Shown piece by piece: positions 1 to 9,309 of a stretch of 64,000 nucleotides of DNA; the stretch's first letter is position 1, and every line of letters starts with the position of its first letter. Under the pieces are notes generated by a model, which was not told the DNA's origin, did not search any database, and saw nothing but the letters and a program-made list of their open reading frames with translations. The stretch is from Algoriphagus terrigena DSM 22685 (GTDB taxonomy: Bacteria > Bacteroidota > Bacteroidia > Cytophagales > Cyclobacteriaceae). The DNA is taken from contig NZ_AUBW01000020.1 of NCBI RefSeq assembly GCF_000429445.1, forward strand, positions 1 through 64,000. Reading direction: 5' to 3'. The translations under genes were made by a program, and so were the position numbers.

Positions 1-974
1 GCATAGGTTGTGCCCGCTGGAATAACGCCATTGGTACCGTTGGCCGGAGTAAGGGAAAATGCATCTCCGCTACAAACGGTGGTGGCCATGTTGATTATTG
101 AGGCAATTGGGTTAACAGAAATTGATCCTGTTGTCGCTAAAGAAACGCCATAAGATGTTGTAAGTGAAATAGTATAAGTGGTGGAGGTTGTAGGGTTTCC
201 TGAAATTGAAATCGTACCTGTGCCGCTGTTATGGGAAAATGTCACTCCTGTGGGTAGATTAGTGACATTAACTGTGGGGGATCCAGTGGGAATACTATAG
301 GTGGTGGTTGTTATAGAACTTCCCGAACAAACCGTCTGAGCGTCTGAATTGGTAGCGGAGGTAAGTGCTATATAGGAAATTCTAATTCGGCCTAATCCAC
401 CAGAAGCATTTGTATTTGAATTTTTTCCGGCACCACCCCCACCCCCACCAGGGGCAGTACCAGCTGTTCCCGAATTACCGGTATTTGATCCGCCTGATCC
501 TCCTAGTCCGCCATTTGGTGAATTTCCGCCATTTCCACCCGCGTTTGCAACTCCATTAATTCCATTTCCACCTGGAGAACTTACTTCATTACCTGTCCCT
601 GCGGCACCACCACCGCCGCCACTAGGGGTAATAGCAGCAGTTCCACCATTTGCTAAAACCAAAGGGCCAGTGCCAAAAGTCGTGGCACCTCCATTCGCTC
701 CATTCGCAATGCCGCCAGCACCAATTACATAGGGATAAGAAGCTGCAAATGGAGCTGAAATGGAAGATCTTGAATAGCTACCGGCACCTCCTCCTCCTCC
801 GCTGTCTCTGCCTCCAGATCCCCCGCCTCCCCAAGCTTCTACTTTCATGGCTTTTGTATTCGCAGGGACAGTAAATGAAGATCCTGTAGTTACGATTCTT
901 GGATTCTGTCCATACGCCTCCCAGCCGATAAGAATCAGAAAAAGTGAAAAGGCGAAGAGTAATATTCTCCTCAT
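1..974 (-). CDS. Glycine-rich exported protein with PKD-like repeats, partial (C-terminus off the left edge)
   Basis: The frame is open from an ATG at 974 to the window edge, giving at least 324 residues. Residues 1-22 are a signal peptide with a hydrophobic core ending near AYGQ. About residues 45-195 are glycine/asparagine-rich with runs of GGGG, like the glycine-rich modules of Bacteroidota surface proteins. From about residue 205 the style changes to Thr/Ser-rich PKD-like sequence with the recurring signature VCSG followed by T-T-Y and NPxxS. Such proteins are usually large surface adhesins or T9SS cargo with a C-terminal sorting domain, which would lie outside the window. It shares the glycine-rich module and orientation with the gene at 1587-3884. 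No enzymatic function is suggested. The reading frame and export signal are clear; the role is inferred. Confidence 0.8.
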   Translation of the reverse strand, partial: MRRILLFAFSLFLILIGWEAYGQNPRIVTTGSSFTVPANTKAMKVEAWGGGGSGGRDSGGGGGAGSYSRSSISAPFAASYPYVIGAGGIANGANGGATTFGTGPLVLANGGTAAITPSGGGGGAAGTGNEVSSPGGNGINGVANAGGNGGNSPNGGLGGSGGSNTGNSGTAGTAPGGGGGGAGKNSNTNASGGLGRIRISYIALTSATNSDAQTVCSGSSITTTTYSIPTGSPTVNVTNLPTGVTFSHNSGTGTISISGNPTTSTTYTISLTTSYGVSLATTGSISVNPIASIINMATTVCSGDAFSLTPANGTNGVIPAGTTY

Positions 975-1586
975 TATGCTCTACTTGGATTCATTTGCTT
1001 TTTATAAACATAAAAACGTATTTCAAATATACAAAAATTTCCTGACGGTGAATTTTTTCAAGAAATTTATCTTGCCTAATCTTCTGGTAATCAAGCCTAG
1101 ACACTTATCATCTTTTGGGGGTGCTGCGAATTGGTTAATCCTTACATTTTTAGATATACGAGGTGATCTTAAAGAAGCGGCTTATCTAGAATATTATTTT
1201 ATATTTCTTGTAAAATCGAACTAATAGTTCATTGTTTGAAACAGGATAAAATATTGTTTCGTTTTTCTGCCAAAAATATTTTACCGGAAACAAAGATGCT
1301 GCTTTTCTGGGATATTGCTAAAAGGGGCGAAACAAAGTACAGTCACCAGACGCTGCACTACGAAATTAAATTCATGGCTATCACAAATGGCTGAAAATCT
1401 TTCTGATACAGATCTTTGACAAAAAGCGATGGGCTTCCAGGTCAAGCCGGCTTTTTGTGGAGAACTCCAGCATAGGTTTAGAATTAAGAATAACCTATAC
1501 TCAAAAGAAGGCCTCTAGTCTTTTTGTTGCGTATAGCGAATTCGTTTTCGGCTGCCAGTATGTGAATTCAGGGTTTATGGCAGCAG
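975..1586. other. Intergenic region without a supported gene
   Basis: About 610 bases between two minus-strand surface-protein genes. It is AT-rich with many stops. The one clear structure is the hairpin at 1420-1457. The weak open frame on the plus strand at 847-1224 overlaps the signal-peptide region of the partial gene and has no family character. Confidence 0.6.
1420..1457 (-). terminator. Terminator-like hairpin downstream of the 1587-3884 gene
   Basis: The outer stem CAAAAAGC (1420-1427) pairs with GCTTTTTG (1450-1457). The inner stem GGCTT (1432-1436) pairs with AAGCC (1444-1448). On the minus strand the T-run lies within the 3' arm. It sits about 130 nt after the stop of the minus-strand gene that ends at 1587. 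Confidence 0.45.
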
Positions 1587-3884
1587 TTACCTCCTGAGCA
1601 ACTTGATCTGCTCGCTGTGGGCACCCCATTGGATATGGACTACATACATCCCCGGAGGGGAATCTCGCAGCCATTCTGAGACGAAGGACGATATATGCTC
1701 CGGAGAATCTGATTCCGCACTTCTGGCATTGCCCATTTGGTTGACGAGGGAAATGGCGATTTTCTCATCATTATACCGTTCCGGATGGAGCAGGTCTATC
1801 TGGATTCTGGAACCTGTGTTGCTGGGATTAGGAGAGGCTCTCCAAGATTCGTTTGTCTTGGAAGGTGCTACCTGAATCGATCGGGTGATGCTGTAGGTGT
1901 AGTCTCCATCGAAGTCTACCTGCTTGATACGATAAAAAAACGTGCCTCCTGAGAGTGGTAATGCGAGGTCGTCAAACGTGTAGTCCACGGGCTTTTCAGA
2001 AAAGCCTTGCCCCTCGACCTCCCCGATTTTTTCCCAGGTTTTAATGGAGTTAACCGCTCTCTCAATCTCAAAATGGGAGTTTTCCCATTCCTTTCCAATC
2101 GTCCATCTCAGGTTTCCGGAACGATCTTCACTTTGAAATGCAGCGGTGAAATTTAGAAATTCAACCGGCAAGATCCGGTAGGTGATCCTGATAATGACCA
2201 CTCCATCCCCTCCGCTTCCGCCGCCGTCCCGGCCTGCTCCTCCTCCGGAACCGGTATTTTTTAAACCGTTATTTCCCTTTCCGCTTCGGTTTCCATTTCC
2301 TCCTATCGAGGAGCCACCATTGCCAGCGGAGGGTATCCCGCCGCCGTTTCCCTGGCCGGGATTGCTGCCTACACCGCCTCCGCCGGCTGCCAGTACAGTC
2401 CTGATTCCATTTGAAGACAAGAAGCTTTGGTCTACATCGAGTAGAATACCGGAAAAGGAATTACAATTGGTGCAGCTGGTGGCGACTAATGCTCCATTGG
2501 ACCCGTTGCCCCCGCTATTGCCGTTTCCATTATTTCCTGGACCCGACGCACCACCGCCCCCGCCTCCAGACCGTTGGTTTCCATTTCCCGAGTTTCCGGC
2601 ATTTCCGCCTTTGTTGGAGTTGTTTGCCTGCGATACACCGCCATTTCCATTGGAAGATCCGTTAAACGCGCCACCCCCACCATAGCCCCCCGAGTTTCCG
2701 TTTCCATTGTTGAAATTCGTGGATCCGCCGCCGCCACCGCCTAAAGCCAGCATCGAACTGTTAAAATCTGAAGACTGGCCATTGAGCCCGGGCATATTTC
2801 CATTGAATGCGCCTAATTCTCCTCTGCCGACAATCACGTCATAAGGTTGGAGAGGGATGATCGAAAGATCGTTCCTGTATGTAATCGCTCCGGCTCCGCC
2901 ACCTCCAGCTGCATCTCCGAATCCACCGCCACCACCACCGCCAATGGCCAACACTTGAATGTCTAAAAGTTCTTCTCCTTCTAATAGGCTAGGCAAAACA
3001 AACGTATCTGAACATTTGTAGATGTAGACTATATCGAATCCATTGCTTGTGGTGATTACTCGTGAGGTCAGGCAATCTACCGCAGGGCAGGAGCCGACAG
3101 TTGCGCCCCCGGACAGTTTGGGATTGGCATTTCCCGTCGGCATTTTATTGACAACCAGAGCGGAGCCAGTTCCGGCATAGTTAAGATTGTTGCCTGTAAT
3201 GCCCTGGTTTGCGTCTGAATAGAACTCTCCCGAGACCGTGATAGAGTTGCATTGGTTGGCATTTAATGCTTCGATTTTTTTTCCCCCACCCATCTTGAGA
3301 GAGCCCGCGGTTAGCGCTCCGGCGAGAGAGATTGAAGAGTTGTTTTCGAGCTGTCCCGAAATCGTTGCAGTACCTGAAATAATCGCTCCGGTATTGCTCT
3401 GGAATCTGATATTCCCGTTTACGTTCAAGGAACCGAAACTTATTAAGCTCCCATTGATATCAGGATTGTTGGAAACATTTAACGTGGCGTAGTTGTAGAT
3501 TGACGCATTACTGTTGAGACTTGTCGTCAGGGACATTGTCCCAAAATTGCTTACAATCCAGTTATTTTGGTTGGGCTGATTGGAAAGTACAAAAGTGCCA
3601 TAGTTGTTTACGGCCTTCAGAGAGCCAATATTTGTGAGAAGATTTGAATTAACTGTGGCGTCGGGATGTATGCACAACGTAATGTTATTCAAATTTTGGA
3701 CTGGGATGGAGGTGGTTCGGTTTCCTGAAACACAGACGACGTTATTTGATTGAATCGTTTGGCTTGGGCTGTTGTTTCCCACGATAGTTACGTCGCAGGC
3801 AGTGCACTGTCCATTCACCTCCGTCGCGGAGAAAAAAGCGCAAAAAATAGCCAGAAGAAGTAGTTTGAATTTACTTCTCATCAA
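1587..3884 (-). CDS. Glycine-rich surface protein with C-terminal T9SS-type sorting domain
   Basis: A 765-residue protein. Residues 1-25 form a signal peptide ending in VNGQ. About residues 30-290 are Asn/Ser/Thr-rich repeats with frequent V-N-G-N and I-S-G turns, resembling a parallel beta-helix adhesin. About residues 305-560 are a glycine-rich block with runs of G up to eight. The last 190 residues begin with LPVEFLNF, continue with the WENSHFEIER and YRIKQVDFDG segments common in Bacteroidota cargo, and finish with a domain containing PNPS and a basic tail ending KLLRR. That layout is the type A T9SS sorting domain, removed at the cell surface. Predicted location is therefore the cell surface. 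The ligand is unknown. The plus-strand open frames opposite its glycine-rich part are shadows. Confidence 0.85.
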   Translation of the reverse strand: MMRSKFKLLLLAIFCAFFSATEVNGQCTACDVTIVGNNSPSQTIQSNNVVCVSGNRTTSIPVQNLNNITLCIHPDATVNSNLLTNIGSLKAVNNYGTFVLSNQPNQNNWIVSNFGTMSLTTSLNSNASIYNYATLNVSNNPDINGSLISFGSLNVNGNIRFQSNTGAIISGTATISGQLENNSSISLAGALTAGSLKMGGGKKIEALNANQCNSITVSGEFYSDANQGITGNNLNYAGTGSALVVNKMPTGNANPKLSGGATVGSCPAVDCLTSRVITTSNGFDIVYIYKCSDTFVLPSLLEGEELLDIQVLAIGGGGGGGFGDAAGGGGAGAITYRNDLSIIPLQPYDVIVGRGELGAFNGNMPGLNGQSSDFNSSMLALGGGGGGSTNFNNGNGNSGGYGGGGAFNGSSNGNGGVSQANNSNKGGNAGNSGNGNQRSGGGGGGASGPGNNGNGNSGGNGSNGALVATSCTNCNSFSGILLDVDQSFLSSNGIRTVLAAGGGGVGSNPGQGNGGGIPSAGNGGSSIGGNGNRSGKGNNGLKNTGSGGGAGRDGGGSGGDGVVIIRITYRILPVEFLNFTAAFQSEDRSGNLRWTIGKEWENSHFEIERAVNSIKTWEKIGEVEGQGFSEKPVDYTFDDLALPLSGGTFFYRIKQVDFDGDYTYSITRSIQVAPSKTNESWRASPNPSNTGSRIQIDLLHPERYNDEKIAISLVNQMGNARSAESDSPEHISSFVSEWLRDSPPGMYVVHIQWGAHSEQIKLLRR

Positions 3885-4084
3885 GTAGTGTTAAGTTTTT
3901 AGGGTTAGGGGAACCCAAATGGTTAGTGATTAAGCTATTAAGGGCGCGCAAAGATAAGTAGTCTATTTCTAAACCGAAATAAGTTCACGAAATAATGTAG
4001 ATCGATTACAGGAAAACACATTTCATATTTAGTTAAAACAAACGGTAATTAAGGTCTCTGAACGAATTATGCCGTAAAAACAAA

Positions 4085-4116
4085 AGCCCCCTTGATTTGC
4101 TCAAACCAAGGGGGCT
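4085..4116 (-). terminator. Rho-independent terminator of rho
   Basis: A perfect 10-bp inverted repeat, AGCCCCCTTG (4085-4094) with CAAGGGGGCT (4107-4116). On the minus strand it is followed by TTTTGTTTTT. It lies 26 nt after the rho stop. T-rich sequence on the other side may make it bidirectional. Confidence 0.85.
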
Positions 4117-4141
4117 ATCTGTTTATTTTTAAAAATGAGCC

Positions 4142-6007
4142 TTACCCATTCATACTGATCAAAAACTCGGCGTTGTCGCGGGTTCCCTTCATTCTGTTGA
4201 GGAGGAATTCCATTGATTCCTGAGAGTTCATATCGCTCATCAGCTTGCGGAGGATCCACACGCGCTGCATCTCTTCCTTGTCCATGAGCAGGTCTTCTCT
4301 TCTGGTACCAGATCCCAAGACGTCGATCGCAGGATAGATTCTTCGGTTGGCAAGTTTGCGGTCAAGCGCCAGTTCCATGTTGCCCGTACCCTTGAATTCT
4401 TCGAAGATTACCTCGTCCATCTTGGAGCCGGTCTCTACCAGTGCCGTTGCGATGATCGTCAGTGAGCCGCCGTTCTCGACATTTCGAGCTGCACCAAAGA
4501 AACGCTTTGGCTTGTGAAGTGCGTTCGCATCCACACCGCCTGAGAGGATCTTGCCTGAGCTTGGTACCACGGTGTTGTGGGCGCGGGCAAGTCTGGTAAT
4601 GGAATCCAAGAGGATCACCACATCATGACCGACTTCGACCATACGCTTCGCTTTCTCCAATACGATATTGGATACTTTCACGTGGCGGTCTGCCGTCTCG
4701 TCAAAGGTGGAGGAGATTACCTCAGCCTTTACCGAACGGGCCATGTCTGTAACTTCTTCCGGACGTTCGTCGATCAGCAGGATCATCAGGTGTACTTCCG
4801 GGTGATTTTTGGTGATGGCGTTGGCGATCTGCTGCAGCAATACCGTCTTTCCGGTCTTTGGCTGCGCCACGATCATCCCCCGCTGGCCTTTTCCGATTGG
4901 AGCAAAGAGATCCAGGATTCGGGTAGAGTAGCCGTCAGGTTTGGTGGAAAGGTTTAATCTTTCTTCAGGGAAAAGTGGTGTGAGGTATTCGAAAGGAACA
5001 CGGTCACGGATTTCGTCTGTGGTCTTGCCATTACAGGTCGCGATCTTCAACAGTGCAAAATACTTCTCGCCTTCTTTTGGAGGACGAATGGAGCCTTTGA
5101 TGTGGTCACCGGTCTTCAGGCCAAACAGCTTGATCTGGCTTGGAGATACGTAGATATCATCCGGAGAAGCCAGGTAGTTGTAATCCAGGGAGCGGAGGAA
5201 GCCGTAGCCTTCCTGCATGATTTCGAGTACGCCTTCGTTGTCGATGACTCCGTCAAATTCTCTCGGGCTTACGAAAGGTTTCTTGCGGTTGGGATTGTGA
5301 AAAGTCTCCGCAGCCGGTGCCATGACCTCATCCGGAGATCTGAAATTTTTGCGCTTTGGTAATTCTATCTCTGCGTCGTGTCTTGGAGCAGAAGCTTCTA
5401 CCGGTGCAGCTGGGCTGGGGCTGGCAGGCGTTTCGGTGCCGGTATTTGCGGCGACATCCACTTCTTCGAAAGCTCTCCGGCGTGGTCTAAAAGTCTTTGG
5501 CTCCTCACCGGCGGGTGCTTCGGCCTTTTCCGGTTGAGCTTCTTTTTTTTCCTGGGCAGGTCGTTCCTGTGCTGGTCTAGGCTCCCTTTTTTCGAAGCTT
5601 GGCCGTTCTTCTCTTTTCTGCTTCCATTCCGGCTTGGCAGGCTTTGGTTCTGCGGGAGCTTCAGGATTGGTGGTTTCTGTTTTCTCGGCTGCAGGAGCAG
5701 GCGGTACTTCAGTTACGTTTTGTCTTCTAAACTTCGGCTTGAATTCGGCAGGATCTTCTGCTGTAGGTGTCGGGGTGGTGCTTGGAGCGGGGGGAGGGGA
5801 GGTGTTTTCTGCTTCTGTGGGAGGTGTTTCCACTGCAGATGGCTTTTTCTTAGGGAGGGCCTGCTCCGGGGTGATGGCCTGCTGGTCAAGGATTGCGTAG
5901 ACGAGCTCGTCTTTCTTTTGACTTTTGAAGTTTTTCACTCCGAGCTCCTCAGCAATCTCCTTCAGTTCAGATAATAGCCTGATTCTGAGTTCTTCTATGT
6001 TATACAT
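4142..6007 (-). CDS. rho: Transcription termination factor Rho
   Basis: A 621-residue hexameric RNA-dependent ATPase that terminates transcription. Residues 1-45 are the Rho N-terminal helical domain. About residues 46-235 are a Pro/Ala/Glu/Lys-rich, probably disordered insert that is absent from the 419-residue E. coli protein but typical of Bacteroidota. An RNA-binding cold-shock-like domain follows ([18 protein letters not shown]). The RecA-like ATPase core has the P-loop AQPKTGKT near residue 380, the Walker B segment VILLDSITR, and the Q/R-loop region with SGGVDANAL and GTRREDLL. The start is the ATG at 6007, behind a plausible promoter at 6140-6171. Flanking genes are not functionally linked. 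Identification is secure. Confidence 0.97.
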   Translation of the reverse strand: MYNIEELRIRLLSELKEIAEELGVKNFKSQKKDELVYAILDQQAITPEQALPKKKPSAVETPPTEAENTSPPPAPSTTPTPTAEDPAEFKPKFRRQNVTEVPPAPAAEKTETTNPEAPAEPKPAKPEWKQKREERPSFEKREPRPAQERPAQEKKEAQPEKAEAPAGEEPKTFRPRRRAFEEVDVAANTGTETPASPSPAAPVEASAPRHDAEIELPKRKNFRSPDEVMAPAAETFHNPNRKKPFVSPREFDGVIDNEGVLEIMQEGYGFLRSLDYNYLASPDDIYVSPSQIKLFGLKTGDHIKGSIRPPKEGEKYFALLKIATCNGKTTDEIRDRVPFEYLTPLFPEERLNLSTKPDGYSTRILDLFAPIGKGQRGMIVAQPKTGKTVLLQQIANAITKNHPEVHLMILLIDERPEEVTDMARSVKAEVISSTFDETADRHVKVSNIVLEKAKRMVEVGHDVVILLDSITRLARAHNTVVPSSGKILSGGVDANALHKPKRFFGAARNVENGGSLTIIATALVETGSKMDEVIFEEFKGTGNMELALDRKLANRRIYPAIDVLGSGTRREDLLMDKEEMQRVWILRKLMSDMNSQESMEFLLNRMKGTRDNAEFLISMNG

Positions 6008-6139
6008 AAAGAGGGTATGAGATAAATAAGATATTGTAGTATGCGGTTCTTGGGATCGTGGATGTTTTTCTGAGCAAAAAAGGTCTGCAGGAAAAGCTCA
6101 AGTCAAAGCGGGCTGACTTGCACATACACGGTGATGGCA

Positions 6140-6171
6140 CAATATTAACCGATGTAGATGGATTTAACAAA
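6140..6171 (-). promoter_or_regulatory. Candidate rho promoter
   Basis: On the minus strand TTTG (6171-6168) is followed after 20 nt by TAATATTG (6147-6140), one mismatch from the Bacteroidota consensus TAnnTTTG. The implied leader is about 125 nt and contains a CAAGTCA/TGACTTG hairpin near 6090-6125, which may bear on Rho autoregulation (inference). Confidence 0.5.
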
Positions 6172-6227
6172 TTTTTGTTTTTCAACGCAGGTTTTTGAAA
6201 GTCAGGGGATTTGGATTAGGGATTGTG

Positions 6228-6290
6228 ACTCAGTATCAGATAGCAGGATAATAGTATCAAGTATCAACACATTAGTATCGAGAAGTGAGA
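6228..6290. repeat. Degenerate heptamer repeat (AGTATCA-type)
   Basis: The 380-bp gap between rho and recO contains four or more imperfect copies of AGTATCA, two of them directly adjacent (period 7). No gene was seen in the rest of the gap apart from the rho promoter region. Confidence 0.45.
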
Positions 6291-6386
6291 AACAGGACGC
6301 TAGCGAAAAGAAACAAGAAGCAATAGACTAGACAACAGCTTCAGCGGACAATCTGATAACAAATTTTGTCAAAACTCCCGGGGTCG

Positions 6387-7076
6387 TCACTCCATCAGCT
6401 GGCGGATGACGGTCAGCGATTTGAACAGGCTGGGATTGTCAAGGTGCTCGGCATAGAAATCCAACAGGTGATCGAGCAGCTTTCTTCTGAGCGCTATCGG
6501 GATTTTCACCTGGCTTCGGTACTTTTCGCTCTGTAGTACTCTCAGGTAGCTGATGGTGACGGGCAATTCCGCCTGACTGAAAGGTTGGTTTTTGGACTCG
6601 GCAATAAATCCCCCTGCATCCTCGGGTGAAAAACCCAAGAAGGCGGCATTTTCGATCAGAAAAACGAGCGGAAAGACAGACAGCTTGGTGTCCTGCTGAT
6701 CTAGAAATACGACACTTTCCTGAAGGAAATCAAAAAGCCCTTCGTTTTGGTAGTTTTCATAAATACTCCTGCTGATCACCTCTGTGATGAAGAGCGCGAT
6801 GCTCGTACGGCTAAATTCAAAAGGAATCCGCTGGTGGGCTTGCCTGAGTTTGGCTTCGGAAATTCGATTGAGTCCCGCATTTTCCTTGTCATAGACGACC
6901 AGGTCCAGCAAAGTAAGCGGCTGGTAAAGTGCCATCTTAGAGCCTTTTCCCATGGTCCTCACGCCGTTGACCAGGTAGGATTTGAGTCCGAGTTCCCGGG
7001 TGAAGATCTTCACGATGATGCTCGTGTCCTTGTAACGGATCGAACTGAGCACAATTCCGGAAGTTTTTCGGATCAT
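6387..7076 (-). CDS. recO: DNA repair protein RecO
   Basis: A 229-residue protein of the RecFOR recombination pathway, which loads RecA on SSB-coated single strands. The N-terminal 80 residues form the OB-fold with the family opening (T-x-G-I-V-L, YKDTSIIVKIFT, G-K-G-S). The helical C-terminal part follows. No zinc-finger cysteine cluster is visible, as in many Bacteroidota RecO proteins. Length is close to the family norm of about 240. The gene is preceded by thymidine kinase on the same strand, with a 120-bp simple-repeat spacer between them. Identification rests on the N-terminal domain and is firm. Confidence 0.92.
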   Translation of the reverse strand: MIRKTSGIVLSSIRYKDTSIIVKIFTRELGLKSYLVNGVRTMGKGSKMALYQPLTLLDLVVYDKENAGLNRISEAKLRQAHQRIPFEFSRTSIALFITEVISRSIYENYQNEGLFDFLQESVVFLDQQDTKLSVFPLVFLIENAAFLGFSPEDAGGFIAESKNQPFSQAELPVTISYLRVLQSEKYRSQVKIPIALRRKLLDHLLDFYAEHLDNPSLFKSLTVIRQLME

Positions 7077-7090
7077 GGGATTACAGACTA

Positions 7091-7176
7091 GAGATTTGAG
7101 ATTTGAGATTCGAGATTGGACATCTCATCTCCCCACACCTAATTTTCCAATTTTCCAATCTTTCAATTTTCCAATC
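7091..7176. repeat. Simple tandem repeats between tdk and recO
   Basis: Four consecutive heptamers of the form GAGATT(T/C/G) occupy 7091-7118. A second tract of about three to four copies of TTTTCCAAT, with period 8-9, lies at 7141-7176. They fill most of the 123-bp spacer. Confidence 0.7.
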
Positions 7177-7199
7177 CAGAACATTCCTCATCCGCATTC

Positions 7200-7784
7200 C
7201 TACTTCTTGTCTTCCAAAAAACACTTGCGGCAGCGGGCCTCGTAGGATTCTTTTTCGCCTAAGACGACCTTTTCTTTGGCACTCGAAAGCCTGAGAGAAA
7301 ATGCCGCCAGCTCACCGCACTTCATGCATATCGCGTGAACTTTGGTCACGTATTCCGCAATTGCCATCAGCCGGGGCATCGGTTCAAAGGGCTTTCCCTC
7401 GAAATCCATATCCAAGCCGGCCAATATCACCCGTTTTCCCTGATTGGCAAGCAACTGCACGACGTGGACGATCTCCTCATCGAAAAACTGCGTCTCGTCG
7501 ATGCCGACCACGTCGCAATCTCCCGTGAGCAGCAGGATGTCACCCGCAAAATGGACCGGAGTGGATCGGATGGTGTTCTCGTTGTGGGAGACTACGTCCG
7601 AATCATGGTATCTTTTGTCAACGGAGGGCTTGAAGATTTCCACCTTTTGCCTGGCCAGTTTGGCCCGGGTAAGCCGTCGGATCAGCTCTTCGGTTTTTCC
7701 CGAAAACATGGAGCCACAGATGACCTCGATCTGTCCTTTTCGTTCGGATTGTCTGCGACTGTTCAGGGACGGTTCTATAAACAT
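7200..7784 (-). CDS. tdk: Thymidine kinase
   Basis: A 194-residue type II thymidine kinase of the pyrimidine salvage pathway (thymidine + ATP to dTMP). The P-loop GSMFSGKT is at residues 24-31. The DETQFF segment carries the magnesium-binding aspartate, and the lasso region has an MP-R pattern. Two CxxC pairs (CMKC and CRKC near the C-terminus) form the structural zinc site. The length matches bacterial enzymes. The start at 7784 lies 3 nt after the ferredoxin stop, so the two are probably co-transcribed. The short N-terminal extension before GQIEVICG is usual in Bacteroidota. Confidence 0.95.
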   Translation of the reverse strand: MFIEPSLNSRRQSERKGQIEVICGSMFSGKTEELIRRLTRAKLARQKVEIFKPSVDKRYHDSDVVSHNENTIRSTPVHFAGDILLLTGDCDVVGIDETQFFDEEIVHVVQLLANQGKRVILAGLDMDFEGKPFEPMPRLMAIAEYVTKVHAICMKCGELAAFSLRLSSAKEKVVLGEKESYEARCRKCFLEDKK

Positions 7785-7787
7785 GAT

Positions 7788-8114
7788 CTACTCAGTGTAG
7801 GCTAAATGGGGGAATTTGTTGACTTCGGCTACCCGGACAGTCAATTCTCCTTTCATAAGTTGGCTTTGGCAGGAAAGACGCTCGTTGGACCTTAGCCGGT
7901 TTTGATTACGATAGACCAGCTCGGGTTCGGTCTCTGGACTGAGGTTTTCAGCGCCGCGGACCACGATCATCTTGCAGGTCGTACACCGGCCTTTTTTCCC
8001 GCAGGCATGCATCCAGTCCGTGCCGTTTTGATGAATTATTTCGATAACTTTACAATCTACCTGTTCCGACTCAATCGTAAGATTTCCGAGGTTTTGAATG
8101 ACGATTCGGGGCAT
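7788..8114 (-). CDS. 2Fe-2S ferredoxin
   Basis: A 108-residue soluble electron carrier with a plant/adrenodoxin-type 2Fe-2S fold. The cluster ligands are visible as C38, C44 and C47 (pattern C-x5-C-x2-C) and C82 in LSCQSQ. It has no signal peptide and is cytoplasmic. The redox partner cannot be told from the sequence. The gene overlaps regulatory space with the divergent gene at 8148: the two start codons are only 33 bp apart. It probably heads a ferredoxin-tdk unit. Confidence 0.9.
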   Translation of the reverse strand: MPRIVIQNLGNLTIESEQVDCKVIEIIHQNGTDWMHACGKKGRCTTCKMIVVRGAENLSPETEPELVYRNQNRLRSNERLSCQSQLMKGELTVRVAEVNKFPHLAYTE

Positions 8115-8147
8115 TTATTCGTTTGTGTTTGAAAACAAGACCCACCC

Positions 8148-9260
8148 ATGACAGTTCAAATTAACAGCAATTATTTAGAAAATTATTCCAAAGAGTATGC
8201 GCAGACAGTTTGCGGGCGATTTTTCTCCAACCGGCAATTTATCACCGGTCAGGATATCATCCAGCTGACGAGCAGTACCCAGGTCAATTTTTTTATCATC
8301 AAGAGTCTGTTTGAACTTTGGCAGGAAGAGCTCGCAAAGCTCAAAAGTAGCCCCTACTTCGACTACCGTGATATTGCTGTGCACGAAGCGCTGACGCAGT
8401 TTATGAATGTGCTTTCGCGCAGGATCAAAGTCGAGCGATCCAACTTGGAGCCTTTGGTGAAGATAGCGGTGGAGCAGGCGATATTTGTAGCGACCGATCC
8501 GGTTGCGTTTTATCAAAAAGAAGTCAGCAAAGCCCCTCAGGGAAAGATCAACGACTACCTAAAAGAAAACAAGAAATACTACAAGTGGCACGACAAAGCC
8601 GTGGTTTTCCTGATCGATAAGACCGGCTTTGGACACGATTCGGATTCCTATCTGAGAGCAATTTCGGCAAATTATCAGGTGATGAAGGACTCCTTCGAGT
8701 CTGTGAATCTGCTCTTGGCAACCCTGGGCGATGTAAAGGCCTTTGACTTGGACTCGTACCTGGTCGATGGAGCAGAGGTTGCCAGGGTAGAGCCGAAGCC
8801 GGTACCTGTGGCGGAAAATGAATCCTCCTTCTTTGAGCAGGTGGAAATGGCTGAGCCAGCTCGAACTGTGACGCCGGTAATGGCTGAGCCGACGGTAGCA
8901 AAGCCGGTAGTAGAATCTGCCTCTGCTACCAAAAGCAGTCCCTCAAGTAACGGGACTCAACTGGATGGAGCTAAGCTGAAGCGACATTTTGCCTCCGAAT
9001 CTTACAAAGGAATGGCCGGAATCGTAGGCGAGCTATCCGAAAGCCTGGCGCTGAATCAGCGGTTTATGTTTACCAAGGAGTTGTTTGACGGCAACGCAGA
9101 CTTGCTCCGCCATGCGCTCAAGTCAATCGACGAGGCGGGGTCCTTCAATGCCGCCGTTGACCTGATCAACTCCAGATATGTCTCAGAATTAGGTTGGGAT
9201 GCCAACTCGGACGTGGTGCGGGAGTTTATGCAGCTAGTCTACAGAAAATATGCGGACTGA
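8148..9260 (+). CDS. Conserved hypothetical protein, Cytophagales type
   Basis: A 370-residue protein of unknown function. It has no signal peptide or membrane segment, so it is probably cytoplasmic. The N-terminal 200 residues are helical and charged, starting MTVQINSNYLENYSKEY. Residues about 210-270 are a Pro/Glu/Val-rich linker. The last 90 residues (LNQRFMFTKELFDG, then a SFNAAVDLI helix and a tail with W near VREFMQLVYRKY) resemble a short domain seen at the end of many Bacteroidota proteins of unknown function; this likeness is from memory. It is transcribed divergently from the ferredoxin and converges on rodA. Confidence 0.75.
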   Translation: MTVQINSNYLENYSKEYAQTVCGRFFSNRQFITGQDIIQLTSSTQVNFFIIKSLFELWQEELAKLKSSPYFDYRDIAVHEALTQFMNVLSRRIKVERSNLEPLVKIAVEQAIFVATDPVAFYQKEVSKAPQGKINDYLKENKKYYKWHDKAVVFLIDKTGFGHDSDSYLRAISANYQVMKDSFESVNLLLATLGDVKAFDLDSYLVDGAEVARVEPKPVPVAENESSFFEQVEMAEPARTVTPVMAEPTVAKPVVESASATKSSPSSNGTQLDGAKLKRHFASESYKGMAGIVGELSESLALNQRFMFTKELFDGNADLLRHALKSIDEAGSFNAAVDLINSRYVSELGWDANSDVVREFMQLVYRKYAD

Positions 9261-9309
9261 GAGGTAGGTACGGAATTGCTTCAAGGCACTGGAACTCTAA
9301 AAAACAGCC

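Noticed and set aside
847..1224. Plus-strand 125-residue frame near the partial gene
   Set aside because: It overlaps the signal-peptide region of the real minus-strand gene and continues into AT-rich non-coding DNA.
2182..2685. Plus-strand 167-residue proline-rich frame opposite the glycine-rich protein
   Set aside because: It is the complement of glycine codons in the minus-strand gene; no start context or family character.
5378..5974. Plus-strand 198-residue frame opposite the Rho insert
   Set aside because: Trp/Phe/Cys/Arg-rich translation typical of the reverse of Glu/Lys/Ala/Pro codons; Rho is certain on the other strand.
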